Positions 62,911 to 64,000 of a stretch of DNA of 64,000 bases are shown one piece after another; position 1 is the stretch's first letter, and every line of letters begins with the position of its first letter. The notes under the pieces are model-generated. The model had not been told where the DNA came from, did no database searches, and was given only the letters and a program-made list of their open reading frames with translations. Origin of the DNA: Dermatemys mawii (Eukaryota > Chordata > Testudines > Dermatemydidae); the NCBI GenBank assembly GCA_007922305.1, contig ML677326.1, positions 53,394,453 to 53,458,452 on the forward strand, in the 5' to 3' direction. The position numbers and the translations under genes were made by a program.

Positions 62911-63593
62911 CTAACTACTTTGGCTAGCATTAACACATTCTGTTTTAGCATCCCATAACCACTGTTTTGCATCATCACTGGTCATAGTCAGGAACTGCTC
63001 CTGGAGAACTAAATCACATACTCCTTCAAAGGTAGTTACACCCCTTCCTTTGACCCATTTATCTAACAGATCCTTCTTCTGGTTTATGTAAGCCAGATGA
63101 CTTAGTCCAGCCCCTCTCTTAAGGGTTCTAAATTTTACTCTGTGTCAGGTATAATTTGAAATTGTCTTAAAACCAAATCCTTAAATTTACCATAGTTTGA
63201 AGCATTCTCAATAGGCATCTTATTGAAGATGCCCAGAGTTCGGCCAGTCAATTTTGCTATCAATGTGGTCATCTTTTGATCTTCAGGGATTTTATGTAGA
63301 GTGCACAGTCTCTCAAAGGTGATGAAATATTCGGCAATGTCGTTGGACTCATCATACTGTAGGCACAGTCGCTCCCATTTGTGGATTTTTGGGGAAGTGG
63401 AGTCAGCAGCTGGAGGAAATTGTCTCTGCAGCTCCAAAACAACCAGTTCATGCTTCTGTCTCTCAATCTGGGCTTCCATAGCCCCTCTTTGGGCAGCTTC
63501 CTCTCTCTCCATCAGCCTTTGATGTTCTCTTTGTCTTTCCTCAGCTTGGAATTTGGCTAATTCTAAATCCTTTTGGCCCTTACCACCTGTCAT
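62911..63593 (-). pseudogene. Ty3/Gypsy-like Gag polyprotein, 5' part, frameshifted
   Basis: From ATG 63593 on the minus strand the frame encodes a Glu/Gln/Arg-rich coiled coil (about residues 14-60, ELAKFQAEERQREHQRL). A helical Gag/SCAN-like region follows (KIHKWERLCLQYDESND, IAEYFITFERLCTLHKI, TTLIAKLTGRTLGIFNKMP, YGKFKDLVLRQFQI). It stops at 63135, but the family's continuation is visible in the neighbouring frame down to 62911, with LAYINQKKDLLDKW, GVTTFEGVCDLVLQEQF and SDDAKQWLWDA. A frameshift therefore breaks it. No protease, reverse transcriptase or integrase is in the window. Host SCAN-domain genes are related, but the non-spliced context and the repeat neighbourhood point to a retrotransposon. 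Confidence 0.7.
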
Positions 63594-64000
63594 TTTAATC
63601 TTTCTGTGTTTAACTTACTAACTGAAAATTAAACAAAATTTTCTTATATCACTTGGAAATTCTTAGCAGGGTTTTAATCCTACCAGCAGAGGGAGAAAGA
63701 CCCCCTACACTGATTCTCAGACAACTGAACTGACCAGTTCCCCCCCCACACACATAGGAACCCCCGGGATGGTTGCCTAGCACTTAACGAGCCTATTAAC
63801 TCTTAACTGCAAACCTGGGCTACTCTCTGCTATCCAGCAGGAGAAAACCCTCTCAAAAAAAAAAAACCCAAAAAACCTTCAGTTCCCTGCCCTCAGGCAA
63901 CTGAAAAAGACAAAGCGTGGAGCTATCACAGCTTCAAGACCTGCAGAACAAGTTTTTCCAGAGTGACTCCCTGTGGTGTTTAACTTAACACTGTTACCTG
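63594..64000 (-). mobile_element. Leader upstream of the Gag reading frame
   Basis: Directly upstream (minus sense) of the Gag start lies a moderately GC-rich leader. It includes C- and A-rich tracts at 63740-63750 and 63856-63873. The AACTTA motif occurs near both 63611 and 63983. No coding sequence was seen. The 5' LTR would be beyond the window end. Confidence 0.4.

Larger units (their letters stand above)
51850..64000 (+). other. GPM6A: Inferred GPM6A intron following the recognised exon
   Basis: The next expected exon begins with the IDIFKYV segment and the second transmembrane helix. No frame in this stretch encodes it, so the intron must run beyond the window. It contains a PIF-like MITE, MIR-like pieces, a CR1 tail and Ty3-like Gag. 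Confidence 0.7.

Noticed and set aside
1..64000. CRISPR arrays, operons, tRNA or rRNA genes
   Set aside because: No regularly spaced repeats, no clustered long ORFs and no tRNA or rRNA signature were seen. The window is vertebrate intronic DNA.

Overview
The window is vertebrate nuclear DNA, most likely from a turtle. It is AT-rich and lacks operons and long open frames. It carries a dense layer of reptile repeats: CR1 LINE tails of the amniote type, hAT and PIF-Harbinger miniature elements (MITEs), MIR/L2-like remnants and retroviral or Ty3-like pieces. The turtle assignment rests on recognising these repeat families from memory and is an inference; another archosauromorph reptile is possible.

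The only host gene supported is GPM6A (neuronal membrane glycoprotein M6-a). One 193-bp coding exon lies on the + strand at 51657-51849. It encodes the cytoplasmic cysteine cluster and first transmembrane helix of the tetraspan PLP/DM20/M6 family, with a good acceptor and donor. No other GPM6A exon was found, so 1-51656 and 51850-64000 are read as parts of two very long introns, filled by mobile-element debris.

Layout: 1-4331 holds a ~1.95-kb sequence present twice at >99% identity around a 400-base N gap, probably an unmerged assembly overlap. 4414-6098 is an intronless mobile-element ORF of about 560 codons with two frameshifts. 7.3-17.2 kb holds two hAT MITEs with visible 8-bp target-site duplications, one of a third family, a PIF-Harbinger MITE and an LTR-like repeat. 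23.2-24.5 kb (minus) is a decayed gene of a second transposon-associated family with DTDV and GCDT motifs. 31.2-32.0 kb is a probable solo LTR containing a 288-bp near-perfect palindrome. 32.6-33.4 kb and 58.4-58.8 kb are CR1 tails in opposite orientations. 50.1-50.6 kb (minus) is a hAT transposase fragment just upstream of the GPM6A exon. 62.1-64.0 kb holds an LTR-like repeat next to an oppositely oriented Ty3/Gypsy-like Gag reading frame.

The genes do not form a pathway. This is one neuronal gene's intronic landscape plus several independent generations of selfish DNA. The candidates for something poorly described are the 4.4-6.1 kb element, the 23.2-24.5 kb pseudogene family and the snap-back LTR.
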